A stretch of DNA of 64,000 nucleotides from the NCBI GenBank assembly GCA_947650365.1, contig OX393550.1:118950874-119014873 (forward strand), read 5' to 3'. Each line of letters begins with the position of its first letter. Position 1 is the first letter of the stretch. The position numbers and the translations under genes are program-made. Source of the stretch: Chamaelirium japonicum (lineage: Eukaryota; Streptophyta; Magnoliopsida; Liliales; Melanthiaceae). Positions 1-12,856 of the stretch are shown in pieces. The notes beneath the pieces were generated by a model. It searched no databases and was not told the DNA's origin. It was given only the letters and a program-made list of their open reading frames with translations.

Positions 1-158
1 TAGTGGAATGGCATTGCTTTCTTTCAACCATTCGTTATTGTCAGTTCAGGCTTGTTTTAAAAGCACTTTGATGTATAAATCTTGTACATGAATATGTTGA
101 AGATTATATTAAGGCAAAGACAAATTAGATCATGTATTGTATATTGTTCTTGCTGCAG

Positions 159-3100
159 GCCCAGAAAGCAAAGGATAAAGAGGAGGATGACCACCTAATG
201 GAAAAATTAGACAAAGACTTCTCATCCCTCGCTCAAACAGAAGCACTGCTCTCTTTAACACAACCAAGTAAGATGAATGCTTTAAAGGCTCTACTAAATA
301 AAAGTAACACAAGACAGTCTAGCAAAGAAGGACCACCTGGTTCAGCTACTTCAGCCAACAACGAATCCTTTGAGAAGGTACTAGAATGCTGTCATTGTTT
401 CTATAACCTCAGAATAACTACTTTGTGAATATGATTTTGCTTATAATTGTCTTCTTCCCTTTTGTCTTATGAATTTCTTTACACTACTATGCTTAACTGT
501 GTGTGAGAACTTCATTACATTGTTTAAACTTTAAATATTGGACGAATTTTACTGCATCCTTGGAAGCATGAGTTGCTTGTTGAGTCAAGCGGAGCGCCGG
601 AGCCTTTTATTTTTCCTGTAATTGTTTGAGTTTATAAATTTAACCTGATTGGTTTCAGAGGAAAAGCTTTTTCTTTTCTACTCGTTCTTTTTTTTATGGA
701 CATGTCATTATACCTTTTTTTGTGTGTTTTTTTGGGGGACGGGTGGGTGGGGTGATAAGGAGGGTTATCAGGTCTCAAAAGCAATTTTAACAAAAAGAAA
801 GTGTATGCATGAGATCAGTTAAAATGAATCAAATCGAGAGGCAAGCTTTCCCAGTCTGGCCTCTTCCAGATATGATCTGTTCCAGGGATTCTGCCCTGAT
901 ATGCTAGTCACTCTGCTCCTTTTTGTTTGTTTTCTGTAAGCTTTACCTCAATCCTTTTAGTATTTGCTTATACACACCGGAACTGATTTCTGGGCATCAA
1001 AATTTATTTCCTACTTCATTCGGTTTGTATCAGCGCATTGTAGACTTTACTATTAAGACATCAGCATCAGGCTAAAAAGCTTGTTCCTTCTCATATGTTA
1101 TTGGGTTATGGAGTCCTGTCACTTTAAATACGAGTTTCATTATTCAAATATCCTTCTACCTTCATTTTACATGATAAACTAGTGTTGCATGTCTGATTCC
1201 TTTCAAGATAAACTCATCTCCATTTATATATTTAAGCTAAGTCATTATTCATCGTCCTATCTATTTTCCATGCAGCCAAGGAAACAAATTAAACAACTAA
1301 TTCTCATTATAGAGAATTCACCTTTTTCTGATTTCTCCCTTTTTTATTCTCCAAACCTGGTATACATTGTTACGTTGCCTTTTATTTTTTGGTAATACAC
1401 ATTCTGCTTAGGACTCACAGAGCTTCAGGCCTCCATAAACATGGATTTTACATCCAACGGGCAATTGTGATCCCAGAAGTTGTTCGTTGCCATAATCCTC
1501 GGCACCTTTGCAAGTCAATCCACACGCGAGTTAACCTGTTTTGATATGCTCCTCAGCTCTATTCAGCCCAATGTCTGTAGCAGGTGGTGACAATGGTGTG
1601 CCATTTCAAGTAGCTTCGGTTGCAAACCACACCTCTTTGACAACAATTGAAATAGCCTTGACCGATCAATCTGCACCTGAACGTTCCTTAGGCTCCACCG
1701 TTGAGTCTCTACCTGCAGGGCCAATAATTCAAGGTGGAGTGGGATGTTCGGTCTGAATGAGAAGTTCCTCTCGCTAGGAAGACTCCATTAGATCCTGCAA
1801 TAAACCATGCCTTTCCTGCCATCTCTTGCTGTTCAACATAGGGCCCTTGCACAACACGTTGGTGGGGGAGGTCCAGTGTTGTCTAGGCGACAAGGCGTGC
1901 TTGAGGTGCAAGGTGCTGCTGGAGCCTAAGGTGTAAGGTGCATGCCTTAGTGTGTAAGATGCAAAAATATATATTTTTTTATAAAAAATTAATAATAATT
2001 TTTAAAAAATCTAAAATCCATAAAAAAATTACGTTTCATGAAAAAAAAGAATAACCACTATTCAATTAAATCAACACAATAAAGACATACAATACTTATA
2101 ACTCATAACTAGTGGCCATCAAATGAACAATTTGAATGAAAATAATAATTCACAAGTTATTATGCAATATGCCAACATCATATTCATAAGTTAAATACAT
2201 ACAATACTCATAAGTGATAATTAATAAATGGGAACTCATAAACAATGTTGAGTAACAAAACGAAAGGGTCGGGGAAATTAATTTTTCTGTACTCTTGTTT
2301 TACATGCTAGATAGTGAGGTTTGGTTTGCGTTATTGTAAGCCAACATCATAGGATTCTATCTGTCATCAGTGTCATGCGTCATTTTATCAACTATGGAAA
2401 CTGCTTTTTACACAAACTAACTGCTGACATTTTATATTAGCAAGTTGAAAGAATTTCCCCCGAGTGGGTTTTTGCTGCTGTACTGTAATTTTTAAACCGA
2501 TAACTTTTTCATGTAGTTAGAATGTGATTCTAATTTGCAATCAAAACGTCTTTAATTTAGGATCCTTTTTCCAGTTAATTTCGTTCTTGTTTGCAGGAAA
2601 AACCTGATGCTTATGACAAACTTGTCAAAGAGATGGTACTGGATATGCGAGCTCGCCCATCAGACAGGACGAAGACTCCGGAAGAAATAGCTCAAGAAGA
2701 AAGAGAACGGCTTGAGGAGTTGGAGGTGCACAAACTATTTTCCAAATTGATGTATTTTAGTCTACGTTATTTTTGAGTTTTCTAAGGAACAATAGTTACT
2801 TGACATCTTAGATGCACATATTTATCCTTTTGACAACAATTATGCTATATTTGTTTATATTTAATAGGAGGAACGTCAAAAAAGGATGCTCGCTACTGAT
2901 GGCATTGACTCCTCTGATGAAGGCAGTGATGATGGTGAAGATATTCATAAATCAGGCATGAAGGCGTTCAAATCTATTTCTGGTGATGATCTTGGAGATT
3001 CCTTTTCTATTGACGAGGAGACAGCAACTAAGAAAGGATGGATTGATGATATTTACAAAAAAGAGGGTGCAGATGATTCTGATGAAGGCAATAAATCTTC

Positions 3101-6100
3101 CGATGGTTCAAAAAGTGAAGAAGATGATGACAGTGACAATGATACGAGTGAAACTGGTGGTGATGAGTATGACAAATTGTCAGTGAAAGTTTGGGAGCAA
3201 AGTGATGATGATGATCTGGGAATGGATGCAGAGGAAGATGGTTCTCATGAGAAAGATTTGAATGGTAATTATAAAATGAGTTCAGATATCCGAAAAAGTG
3301 ATTCTCTTGATTCCCATAAAGCTGCTGTTGGTAAACTGCCTTCCATGAAGCAAGAAGCGCTTCCTTTTGTGATTGATGCTCCGACGAACCTGTCAGAGTT
3401 ATGTTCATTGCTAGGCAATTGTTCTGTTACTGAAGTAGTTGAGGCTATTAATCGAATTCGTGCATGCAATTCAATAAGGCTTGCAGCAGAAAACCGGAAG
3501 AAAATGCAGGTGTGATTGGCTATTGTTACTACGGAACAAGTGTGCTTAAATAATTCACATTTTGGAATTTGAAGTTCATTGTTAGGGCTTCCAATTTTCT
3601 GTTGGGTAAAATTTCACAGCTGCGCATCACAAGTCGGTGCAAATTTAATCTACTGATAGAATTATTTGTTTTGCAGGTCTTTTATGGTGTTCTATTGCAG
3701 TACTTTGCAGTCTTAACAACTAAAAGACCATTAAACGTGAAGATAATTGACTCACTTGTTAAACCCTTGGTAGAGATGAGTGTCGAAACTCCATATTTTG
3801 CAGCCATTTGTGCTCGGCAACGATTAATACATATACGAACTCGATTCTGCGAGGATATCAAGATTCCAGGTTTATATAACATTTGTTTTGAAGTTATTTA
3901 ATATATTTAAGTTGTTTTCATAGGGGCATCCAAGCTTTTTTTTCCAGTCATGATGATATTGGCTACTTGTCTCAATCAACGGATCATCTCTTGTCCCCTG
4001 CAGAGAAGAGCAGCTGGCCATCTTTGAAGACTTTGCTTCTATTGAGACTCTGGTCATTAATATTTCCATGCTCCGACTTTCGTCATGTTGTCATGACTCC
4101 CTCAATCCTCCTTATGTGCGAGTATCTGATGCGTTGTCCTATAGTGTCGGTTCGTGATATAGCCGTTGGAACTTTTTTGTGTTCCATGGTGCTCTCCGTA
4201 AGTGTATTTCTGAAACAATTTCAATATTTTTCCAATTATTACACTTACTCCAATTAGGATTTAGAGTCATCATCTACTCGGCAGCACCTAGAGCATGGCT
4301 TGTCTATGTATTAGTCTATATGTCAGAAGCAATGTTGTCAAGGCGTAGTAAGGCACACGCCTCAAACGCTCCTCGATGCGAGGCACTGGTATGCGTCTCA
4401 GGCGCGTGCAGCAAGGCGGCATGCATTGGGCGCCTTTGGCGCAAGGCGGCCGAGGCGCGCGCCTTTGTGCATTTTGGGTTTTTGTCTTCAAATTTTGGTT
4501 TTTTTTTTGTGATTTTGGTTTGTTTTCAGTTTTTTGGTTGTTTTTTTTTTCGGTTTTGGTTTTTTTTTATTTCGATTCTTTTCGATTTGTTACTCAACAT
4601 TGTTTATGAGTTCTCATTTATCAGTTATCACTTATGAGTATTGTATGCATTTAACTTATGAATATGATGTTGGCATGTTGCATAATAACTTGTGAATTAT
4701 TATTTGATAGCCACTAGTTATGGCTTATGAATTATAAGTATTGTATGCCTTTATTGTGTTGATTTAATTGAATAGTGATTATATTTCTCTTTTTTTCATA
4801 AAATATAATTTTTTATGAATGTTATATTTTTTTATAATTATTACTAATTTTTTAAAGAAAAAAATATATTTTTGCGCCTTACACACTTAGGCGTGTGCCT
4901 TATTTGCACCTTGCGCCTCAGGCTCCAGCGGTACCTTGCGCCTCAAGCACGCCTCGTCGCCTTCACAAAACTGATCAGAAGTGAATACAGTCTTCGTTTT
5001 GTGGCTACTTTTTTTTTTCCTGGATGTACATTTGCCACAACTACTAGCTAATACCTTACATTACACCACTGTAGCTATGTGATCAGTTGGTATTGAACAG
5101 TGTTGCTTCTGTAGGTTTCTAAACAATCTCGGAAGTTCTGCCCCGAGGCTTTGGCTTTTCTGCAAACTCTTCTATTGACTGCTGTGGCGGTAGAAGCAGG
5201 ATTACAACAAAATTCTCAGGTGCAACTCTCAGTTTGTGTATATTTGGTGAATGATCTTGAAACTTTACGCATAACAAATTACATATGTTTGTATCCTCTT
5301 AAGTAAATAACTGTTTTCGTAAACAGTTGTATCATCTTTTGGAGCTCAAAACACCGAAACCATGGCTCCATATATGTAGTCAAGTACATGATGCGCATCC
5401 TATTGATTTCTTCATGATCATGGACATGCCAGCAGAGTCTCCTTTTTTTGTCTCCGATAATTTCAAGTAAGCCCCTGGTTATCGGTTTTTTGTATCAAAA
5501 AAGATGCACAAGTTTCTTAAAGCTGAACTATTATCTCACTCCCTTTTTCTCGCACAACTGTAGGGCTAGTGTCCTTGTATCCGTGGTTGAGACGTTAAAA
5601 GGATTTATCAACTTATATGAAGGATTAAGCTCATTTACGGAAATATTCCAGCCCTTTTCTGATTTGCTGCATGAAGTGCTTCAAAATTCGAACGTACCAG
5701 GCTTGTTACGTGGCAAGATGGAAGATGCTACGGATTTGATAAAGAAGAAAGCTTTTGAGCATCAGACTGTGAGGCAACCACTTCAGATGCGAAAGCAAAA
5801 GCCTGTTCCAATCAGGCTATTGAATCCAAACTTTGAGGAGAAGTATACACTTTTCTTGAAAACCCTTTTTTTGTTGTCATTATGGCTGATATGTAATATC
5901 ATCCAGTGTTTTAAAACTCGAAAAAACTCGGCCGAGTTGGACCTAGTTGACTTGACCCGACCAGATTTCGAGTCGAGTTATTCAACCAAGTCGGACCAAG
6001 TTTATTCGACCCGGCTGACTTTTTGAGTCGAGTCCGAGTTTCGAGTTTTTGAGCAGTGATATCATCTATTTGCTTTGCTTACAAGTGTTGGGACTAAATA

Positions 6101-6400
6101 TTGCTAATGGGTCTGTTGAAATAAATTATGTGCAGCTTTGTAAAGGGTAAAGACTATGATCCTGACCGAGAAAGGTCGGAGATGAGGAAACTGAAGAAGC
6201 TTTTGAAGAAAGAGGCGAAAGGAGCAGTACGAGAACTGCGTAAAGATAATCATTTTGTATTTGAATTGAAGGAGAAGGATCGGTCACTGCTAGAAGAGGA
6301 AAGAGCAGAGAAGTACGGCAAGGCGAGGGCTTTCCTCCAAGAACAAGAGCATGCTTTCAAATCCGGGCAACTGGGAAAAGGGGGGAAGAGAAGAAGATGA
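159..6400 (+). CDS. NOP14: NOP14-family nucleolar protein, C-terminal nine exons (5' end outside window)
   Basis: Nop14 proteins act in the nucleolus as part of the small-subunit processome, in 18S rRNA maturation and 40S assembly. Exons read as 159-377, 2597-2725, 2868-3509, 3677-3869, 4004-4197, 5115-5219, 5327-5466, 5564-5842 and 6136-6400, all with GT-AG introns. Together they give 2166 nt, exactly 721 codons plus TGA, with every phase matching. Family-typical stretches include PSKMNALKALLNK, ARPSDRTKTPEEIAQEERE, SSWPSLKTLLLLRLWSLIFP, VMTPSILLMCEYLMRCPI and KGKDYDPDRERSEMRKLKK. The third exon encodes a long acidic Asp/Ser/Glu-rich segment; the C terminus is basic (GKGGKRRR). The family is about 850-950 residues, so roughly 150-200 N-terminal residues lie upstream of base 1. 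The frame is intact, so the gene looks functional. Identification is from family memory, not a search. Confidence 0.93.
378..1873 (+). other. NOP14 intron, first visible, left part
   Basis: AT-rich intron sequence beginning with the GT donor at 378. An open stretch at 1541-1756 looks mildly codon-like (Ser/Thr/Ala-rich, 71 codons) but matches no family I know and has no splice support. No terminal repeats or target duplications are visible here. The remainder of this intron (2269-2596) is also plain and ends with the acceptor at 2594-2596. Confidence 0.5.
1874..2268 (-). mobile_element. hAT-type element with GGCG-rich end, truncated
   Basis: The end cagtgttgtctaggcgacaa is followed by a G/C-rich block of aggcg-type words and then an AT-rich interior. 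The whole segment is the reverse complement, with divergence, of the right part of the element at 4330-4973. Homology stops near 2268, just after the motif matching tactcaacattgtttatgag, so one end is missing and no target duplication can be paired. It has no coding capacity and sits in a NOP14 intron. Confidence 0.65.
4330..4973 (+). mobile_element. Non-autonomous hAT-type element in a NOP14 intron
   Basis: The 644-bp element begins caatgttgtcaaggcg and ends cgccttcacaaaactg; as inverted ends these match at about 13 of 16 positions. The flanks gtcagaag (4322-4329) and atcagaag (4974-4981) are an 8-bp target duplication with one mismatch, typical of hAT transposons. Both ends are rich in gcgcc/ggcgc words and the centre is AT-rich. 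No transposase is encoded. The insertion lies wholly within the intron 4198-5114. Confidence 0.75.
5904..6058 (+). mobile_element. Miniature hAT element (MITE) in the last NOP14 intron
   Basis: A 155-bp insertion starts cagtgttttaaaactcg and ends cgagtttttgagcagtg. It is flanked by a perfect 8-bp duplication, atatcatc, at 5896-5903 and 6059-6066. The interior is made of repeated gagtcgag/gacccg words. The ends match those of the larger element at 30402-31264, so both belong to one family. Confidence 0.85.
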
Positions 6401-7028
6401 AAGCTTTACTTTTTACTTTTTTTTTTTTTTAAATCTGGTTTACTTATTGGAAGATTGTCTTGTCTTGCTGGCAAAGCCTTGTATTTCAGCTTATGCTTGG
6501 TCGGTCATTTTTGCACCATGTGACATTGTTGTAATGTTGAATAAGTTCTTGAGTTGATCAAATCATGCTAATTCAGACTTGTAAATACTTGATCTCACAT
6601 TGCCCATTGCTTTTATTTGTCAAAGAGAAGCAGCCAATCCACTTAGGGCTGGTTGATTGAGGATGAGGAAGAGTTCAGGTAATAGCGATGGCTTGACTTA
6701 AATTCTTAGAAGGTATTCAGCACCAATCTTAGAGGGTTGATGGCAAGTGGCAAGTGGCGGTCCATCAAAATTTTATTTTGATGATGAACTTGATTAAAAG
6801 AGTGGGCATACCTTAAAGTGATAATATACTATTAATAGCTTATATAAATTGGTTGGCATGGTTTCTTTAAGTAAAAGTACACATCCTATTAAAAGAGGGA
6901 CCCAGTTAGAATTAGTTGGTAAATGAGACCAAAGGCACATGCTAATGAATTGTGGGGTTTTGAATTTCTCATTTCAACAACATAGCTCTTAATAAATTAA
7001 AGCCCTTACTATAGTCGCCCCGAACCAT
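6401..7028. other. NOP14 3' flank and intergenic remainder
   Basis: The region after the NOP14 stop starts with a T-rich tract, consistent with 3' UTR; a weak poly(A)-like aataag lies near 6540. No open frame or repeat is recognisable. It ends at the gctat target site of the large Copia element. Confidence 0.55.
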
Positions 7029-7033
7029 GCTAT

Positions 7034-8956
7034 TGTTGTAGCTCATGTGTCCTGAGCGTGAATTTCTGTATTAAAGATGACTTTGGTTATTGTTTTAATT
7101 AGAATATTACTTTGGTATATGTTAATTCATATATAATAAAGGATCCTAGAGAATACAGTAAGCCACTGAGGCGTATGGTGGATCCATGCTTGGGAGACCC
7201 AGTGGACTGGTTCTGCGTAAACTTAGAGCTAGTTCACAGCTTTGGTGATGCCGATCGCTTCACTAAGATAAGTTGTTGGTAGATAGAGGATGTGGTGAAT
7301 TCTCCACCACAGGAACGTGAGATTCCCATTCATCCGACCAAGCACGATGATCGTGTTGAACATAAACCAAAACGGTGCACATATTAGTTATTCAAATACT
7401 GGTGCATGAATCGTCTTACTACTATATATAATCTGTCATTAACCCTGAGAGACCATGTACACTGTGCCAACCAGTTGAGTGGTGCTTTGATGTGCCAACG
7501 TGTGCGGACCCTTCATAGTCCAATACCACGGTACATTGGGTTATCCGGCTGGCGCTAGAGTGGCATGCAATCCCTACAGGTTATCAAACGTCCAATGTTG
7601 GATGGGTGTGTTTTGAGGAGTCAATTTGTCCACACAATTAATCCAGACATGGTGGTTATCCGTATGATTGATGACGTTCCGGATGCTAGGCATAGCACCG
7701 GAAGGTGTGTGGTGTTATAGATGACAAGTCGTTAAATCCTAGTCATATGATCGATCGAGGTCTGACAGTGCTCCCCACCGCCCGAGTCGAATCATGGCAC
7801 CAGTAATAGGAGGGACTAAGGATTATCAGAGTATAGTAGGGTTACGAGGGAGTAACATAAGTTTAGGATCACTAGAGTTCAACTCGCGTTGCATTCTGGG
7901 TGATTACATAGGTTAATTGGATTAGGGCTGATTAACGAAACTTTTGGTGTGTCACCGGAATAGTTAATCAGGGATCCAGTTGGAGCTAGAGATCCTGAAC
8001 CCTGTAGGTTCCATCCTGTCGTTGCGTATAAAAATTGTTCCCCGACCTGGTTGGACACGTTGGATGCGAAGTACCGTGATGGAGCGTAAGCCCGAACCCT
8101 AAGAACCTAATTCACATGTGTTAAGGGCCATAGGGGTATTTTCGTAATATTGAAATATAGCTCAGAACATATTGAATATAGATCTTACAATAAGTGGAAT
8201 AATTCTATGAGCTTATAGGTGCTGACGGAACTCGATTCCGAGTAGCGCACCTCATTCTATCTCTCTTACAGTGTTCCCCTTTTGTGAAGGCATTTTCGTC
8301 CAGGCTTCATGAGAGATAAGGGAAAACCCTAAAAACCGTCCCTCATCCCTATCTCTAAGGGGCCGTCCCTGGCATACGTAGAGTACTAGGGGGCCGGCTC
8401 TATAAGAGGAATAGGGAGAGAGAAGGCCCTAAGCTCTCCGCTCTCTAGAAAAACCGACCCCCTCTCCTCTCTCCCTCTTTGTGGTTTCAGCCAATGAAGA
8501 AAGAGGAAGAAGAAGGAAGAAGAAGGAGGAAGGAAGGAGAAGGAAGAAGAGAGAAAGAGAAGGAGGAGACCTCGTGGCTCGCCATCGTCTTCGCAACGTA
8601 ATCCTCCGTCGGCTCGTAGTCCTTGCACTCAGAGATAGGACTTCGAGGATTTCTCCCTTCATAAAGGACAATGTGCTATCCGACAGCTTCCCTTGTGATT
8701 CACGTGTGGTTCATCATCATTCTATTTTCTTCGGATCAAACATCCATAAGATATGATGATTCTAAACACCTAACTAGATGTATGCATGTCTTCCGTAGAT
8801 CGTAGTATGCCTCTAGGGTATCTGCACATATGTTAAGATCATAGATTCGCATGTAGATTGTTTGAAGGATAGATTGTAATGAAATATACACCATGAGATC
8901 CTCATATCTATCTTTTGCTTCCATTGCGACTTTGATAATAGAATTTTATTCCAACA
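7034..8956 (+). repeat. 5' LTR of the large Copia element
   Basis: The 1923-bp LTR starts tgttgtagctc and ends ttccaaca, giving TG...CA termini. It is colinear with 17963-19828 and with 56338-58296. A purine-rich gaagaagg stretch near 8500-8560 creates spurious open frames on both strands; these are not genes. Confidence 0.9.
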
Positions 8957-8958
8957 GT

Positions 8959-8970
8959 TGTTATCAGAGC
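8959..8970 (+). promoter_or_regulatory. Primer binding site (initiator tRNA-Met type), degenerate
   Basis: The sequence tgttatcagagc directly follows the LTR and is one base from the usual plant tggtatcagagc, complementary to the 3' end of initiator tRNA-Met. The sister copy at 58299-58310 has the intact form. Confidence 0.75.
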
Positions 8971-10811
8971 AAGCTACAATGTATGTTTCATGCATGAATT
9001 CGTGAAAACATCATGTGAATATATGATTGCATATGTTTTCGTCGGGGTTTGACGTAGATCATGCATATAGATTGTACTATGTATCATCTTTTTGCAGGTA
9101 CCGCGGTAAATAATAATATGTGATTGCATGCCCCCGGGGGTCGGACCCCGGGTTTATTTTTGCATTGATTATTTCTAGGATTGTTTTTTTTCTTCTTTCT
9201 AGCGAAATTGTACACAAACGAGCACTTGCTCGGAGCGTGTTAGTTTTTCGGTCACAAGAAAAAGGAGATGAGCGATCCAAGAAGCTATATCCACTGTTCG
9301 GGCAAGTGGTACCATGGAGTGTAAGGAATCGACGAAGGCATACATATTGGAGATGATCAGGATCGTCGTTGGGAAATTGTACAGAACGGAAGAACAAGAT
9401 ATCTTGACTATGCTATTCAGGTTCAGGGGTTGGACCCTGGACTTGATTCAGTTTGGATGTTTTTTCTGTTATGCTCTTTACTCAGTGTTTAAAGAACCCC
9501 GATGATAATTTATTTATCAGTCTTGCTTATGAGTTAGTCTCTAAATCAGGCTTAGGGTTAGTACTTATCTTATGGATTCATCGATGTCTCTATATGTTTC
9601 TAACACGTGCGAATCCAGTGGCTATCTAAAAGAAAAGATGGTAACTTCTCTCGTGGTAGTTCAGGTAGCCGAGTATTGTGCACCGAGATAGACGCAATAT
9701 TAGATTTGTTTAGAGATGACTAATGACCCATAAGAAGTATAATAACCCTAGTGGGATGCCCTTTCCCCACATGGTCCTAACGACCAAGTTAGGTTAGGAT
9801 TCCACTAAGTGAAACCCGTTTCTAGTTGATGTTTGATGGTAGTGTTAACTCATCACGATTTGGTTATGCCACCATTATGTTGAGATCCGACGGAGGTTGT
9901 CGGATGTCCCTATTTGGCCAGCATCGAAACCTATAATGAGATGAGGTCCACTATGACATCAGGCATCAAATTGTGAACGAGGCGTCATGCTAGTAGGAGT
10001 CTTTTTCACGTTGACCTTAGGCTAGGCTCCAGATCTTAGTATTGTGAGCAAACTAGTGAAGTAGAATTTATGTAATGTGATCCTCGCGAGAAAGGTGAAA
10101 ACTAAGTATTCAAGGTAGGGACTATGGTATTTTTTAAGGGTACTAATGCTTTGCGGGAAGGTTTGTAATCCTAGTGGGAGCGCGGTAGACCATGGTCTAG
10201 GTCTATGAGGTCGTAACCTTTCTAGACATGCATAAAATCTCATAAAGGGGAGCCCCTGGCCTCCACAATCAACCGATTAAGGGTCTGAGTGGGAGGTACA
10301 CAGTTCGAAATTCCCATTGGGTGAGAGCTGTGTTTCCTTCTATACTGGTTCACCTAATGGTTTCCTTCAGGACATATGGGATGCCGGTTGCAGTAGGTGA
10401 CGGTTTTTTCCTGCACCGTGGGGCCCTATGAACTCCCCTACCGACACCATCTAGATTTATGGAAAGCATTCGAAAGATTGTGTGAAGCCACCGTTGCTGC
10501 ACATGGCGGATCACATAAAGCTGGTCAAAAGGAGATTGGGAGGTCCTTCGGTTTGCCGTGGGTAATTCTGATGAAGATTGGGTCGTAAATACCCCGTTGG
10601 CAGAAGCGGTTGCATGCTCTCACCGAGATGCTGTCTCCAATTCAATACCGATAGTCTCAATGCTCGAGCCCAGAAAATTTCGATTTTTGGATGTCTCCAC
10701 TGGAGGTGGTGAAGACATAGCGGCTGGAGTAAACATTATCTATTTTTAAATTCCATAAAATAGATTGTAGTAAATCATAATTTTAGCTTTGAACCATTGT
10801 TTATAGAAAAT
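8971..10811 (+). other. Untranslated leader of the large Copia element
   Basis: About 1.8 kb between primer binding site and gag, with no convincing frame. It includes a GC-rich hairpin at 9134-9151 (ccgggggtcggaccccgg) that is identical in the related copy at 58474-58491. A related aggggttggaccc motif occurs near 9421 and again near 58825. A packaging or dimerisation role is an inference only. Confidence 0.6.
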
Positions 10812-11640
10812 ATGACCAAGTTCGACCCCCTTGCCTCTATCCTTAATGATAACAAACTTACGGGACATAACTACGAGGACTAAAACTGTAATCTAATACT
10901 CGTTCTAAGGGTTGGAAAACACTCGATTGCCCTAACTATCCCTCAACCGGCCATGCCGGGACCAAGTACTACTAAGGCCCAGTTGAAGGAATAAAAATAC
11001 TGGCTAGACGCTGATAAGATGTGCAAATGCTACATTGGGCATCCTTGCAGACCGTCATTCAGAAGTAAGTCAAAGACATGGCCTTCGCTTCAGACATGAT
11101 GTTCTATTCGAAGGAAATATTCGAGGGTCGTAGTCGGGTACCTCGTTACTTGACCATCAAGAAATTGGTGTTCACGAAGATGGCAGAGGGGACTTTAGTT
11201 CGAGATCATATGCTGGAATTGTTTGTCTATGTGAATAAACTTGGTTCCTTTGATGTCATCTTGGATGCAAAGATCCAGACCGATATTTTCCTTGCGTCTT
11301 TATTAGGAACGTTTGAGGTCTTCATTATCTACTTTAACCTTAGCAAGTTGGAGATGACTAACACAGAGCTCCTAGCGACGCTCCAAGCGGCAGAGGATGG
11401 GATGAAGGCAGGTGCCTAATCCCTGAACGTAGAACAGAGTCTTCTCTGAAAGCCAAAGGCAAGTTTCAGAAAAGAAAGTCTAAGAAGGCCGTGAAGGTGG
11501 GCCGGATGCAGTTGTAGGTTCCTAAGCAGGATGGTCCGGCGAACACCAAAGAAAAATATTTTCGATGCGGCAAGAAGGGGCACTAGAAAGGTGACTATCG
11601 CGTGGCTCCCAAGAAGGCTGAGATAAGTATATCTCAAATC
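10812..11640 (+). pseudogene. Copia gag, broken
   Basis: Starts ATG at 10812 (MTKFDPLASILNDNKLTG), a typical Copia gag opening. Stops follow soon after (around 10880 and 10995). The frame 11078-11419 continues the gag helical region with the LRD-like text. Near 11550-11600 a zinc-knuckle remnant reads FRCGKKGH followed by a stop, with the later cysteine lost. It cannot make a functional nucleocapsid. Confidence 0.75.
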
Positions 11641-11649
11641 CACATAGTG

Positions 11650-12856
11650 GAATCCCTAGTAGCATCCAGTTGTTCTCCAGTCTCATGGATTATGGATTCT
11701 GGCTTCACTAACCATGTTTGTAATAATTTGTAGGGGTTCAAGGAGATAAGAAAACTTGGTGATGAGGAGATTATCCTGAGTATGGGAACCGAGGCCATGG
11801 CAGAGGCTGTGGCAGTTGGAGATGTCGTCTTGTAGTTTTTTTATGGAAGAAGTTTATCACTTAGAAACATGCTTTATGTACCGTCCTTGCGACGAAACTT
11901 AATTTCTGTTTCTATATTGAATAATAAAGGTTTTTCAGTTTTATTTGATGCTTCTGGTGTGTCAATTAAATTGAATGGTTCCTTTGTTTGTAAGAAAAAG
12001 ACACAGAATGATCTCTATGTAATTAACTCCACTCATAAGCAAGATAACATAACTGAAGCCTGTATGATTAACTTATCTAAAAGAAAAGATCCCTCAGATA
12101 ATCCAACATTCATTTGGCATCTAAGGCTTGGACACATAGTCTCATATAGGATTTATACGTTGGTTAAGGCAGGACTTTTAAGTCCAGATATTTCAGAAAG
12201 CCTACCAACGTGTGAGTCTTGCCTTGAAGGCAATATGACCAAAAGAACTTTCTGAACCAAATGTAGCAGATCTCAGGAGGTATTGGAGTTAGTACACACT
12301 GATGTATGTGGGCCCATAAGTGTCCGTGCTATAGGAGGCTTCAAGTATTTCATTACCTTCACGGATGATCACTTGAGGTTTGGGTACATATACATAATGC
12401 GGCGGAATTCTGAATCTTTTGATAAATTCAAGGAGTTCAGAGCTAAAGCAGAAAAACAGACGGGTAAGAGTATCAAGTCTCTTCGATCGGATCGAGGAGG
12501 TGAATACCTATCGGATGAATTTATTGGGTACCTATGGGATCGTATCCCAATTGACTGCACTAGGGACACCATAATAAAACGACATGTCTGAGAGGAGAAA
12601 CCGAATTTTGTTAGACATGGTTTAGACTATGATGAGTTATGCAATGTTGCCACCTAGTTTTTAGGGATATGCCCTAGAGATGGTAGCATATACCTTAAAA
12701 TTTGTTCCATCAAAGGCAATACCCTTGACTCTTTGGGAGCTATGTTTGAAGTGAAAGCCAAGCCTACAGCACTTTAGGATTTGGGGTTGTCCAGCATATG
12801 TGCGGAAGGACAAGCGAGACAAGATGGAGTCAAAGACTAATGTAATTCAGAATCCA
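11650..12856 (+). pseudogene. Copia protease and integrase, broken and cut by a LINE
   Basis: A protease motif near 11690 reads WIMDSGFTNHVC, where the usual DSGA has become DSGF. The frame 11869-12255 carries the GAG-pre-integrase zinc region (HLRLGHI...CESCLEG). The frame 12283-12591 carries the integrase core with ELVHTDVCGPI and FTDDHLRFGYIY. Stops separate these pieces, and the coding sequence breaks off after DKRDKMESKTN at the LINE junction, resuming at about 16062. Confidence 0.8.

Noticed and set aside
1541-1756. 71-codon frame in a NOP14 intron as a possible extra exon
   Set aside because: Neighbouring exons already join in phase with family-typical sequence; adding it finds no match in the NOP14 family.
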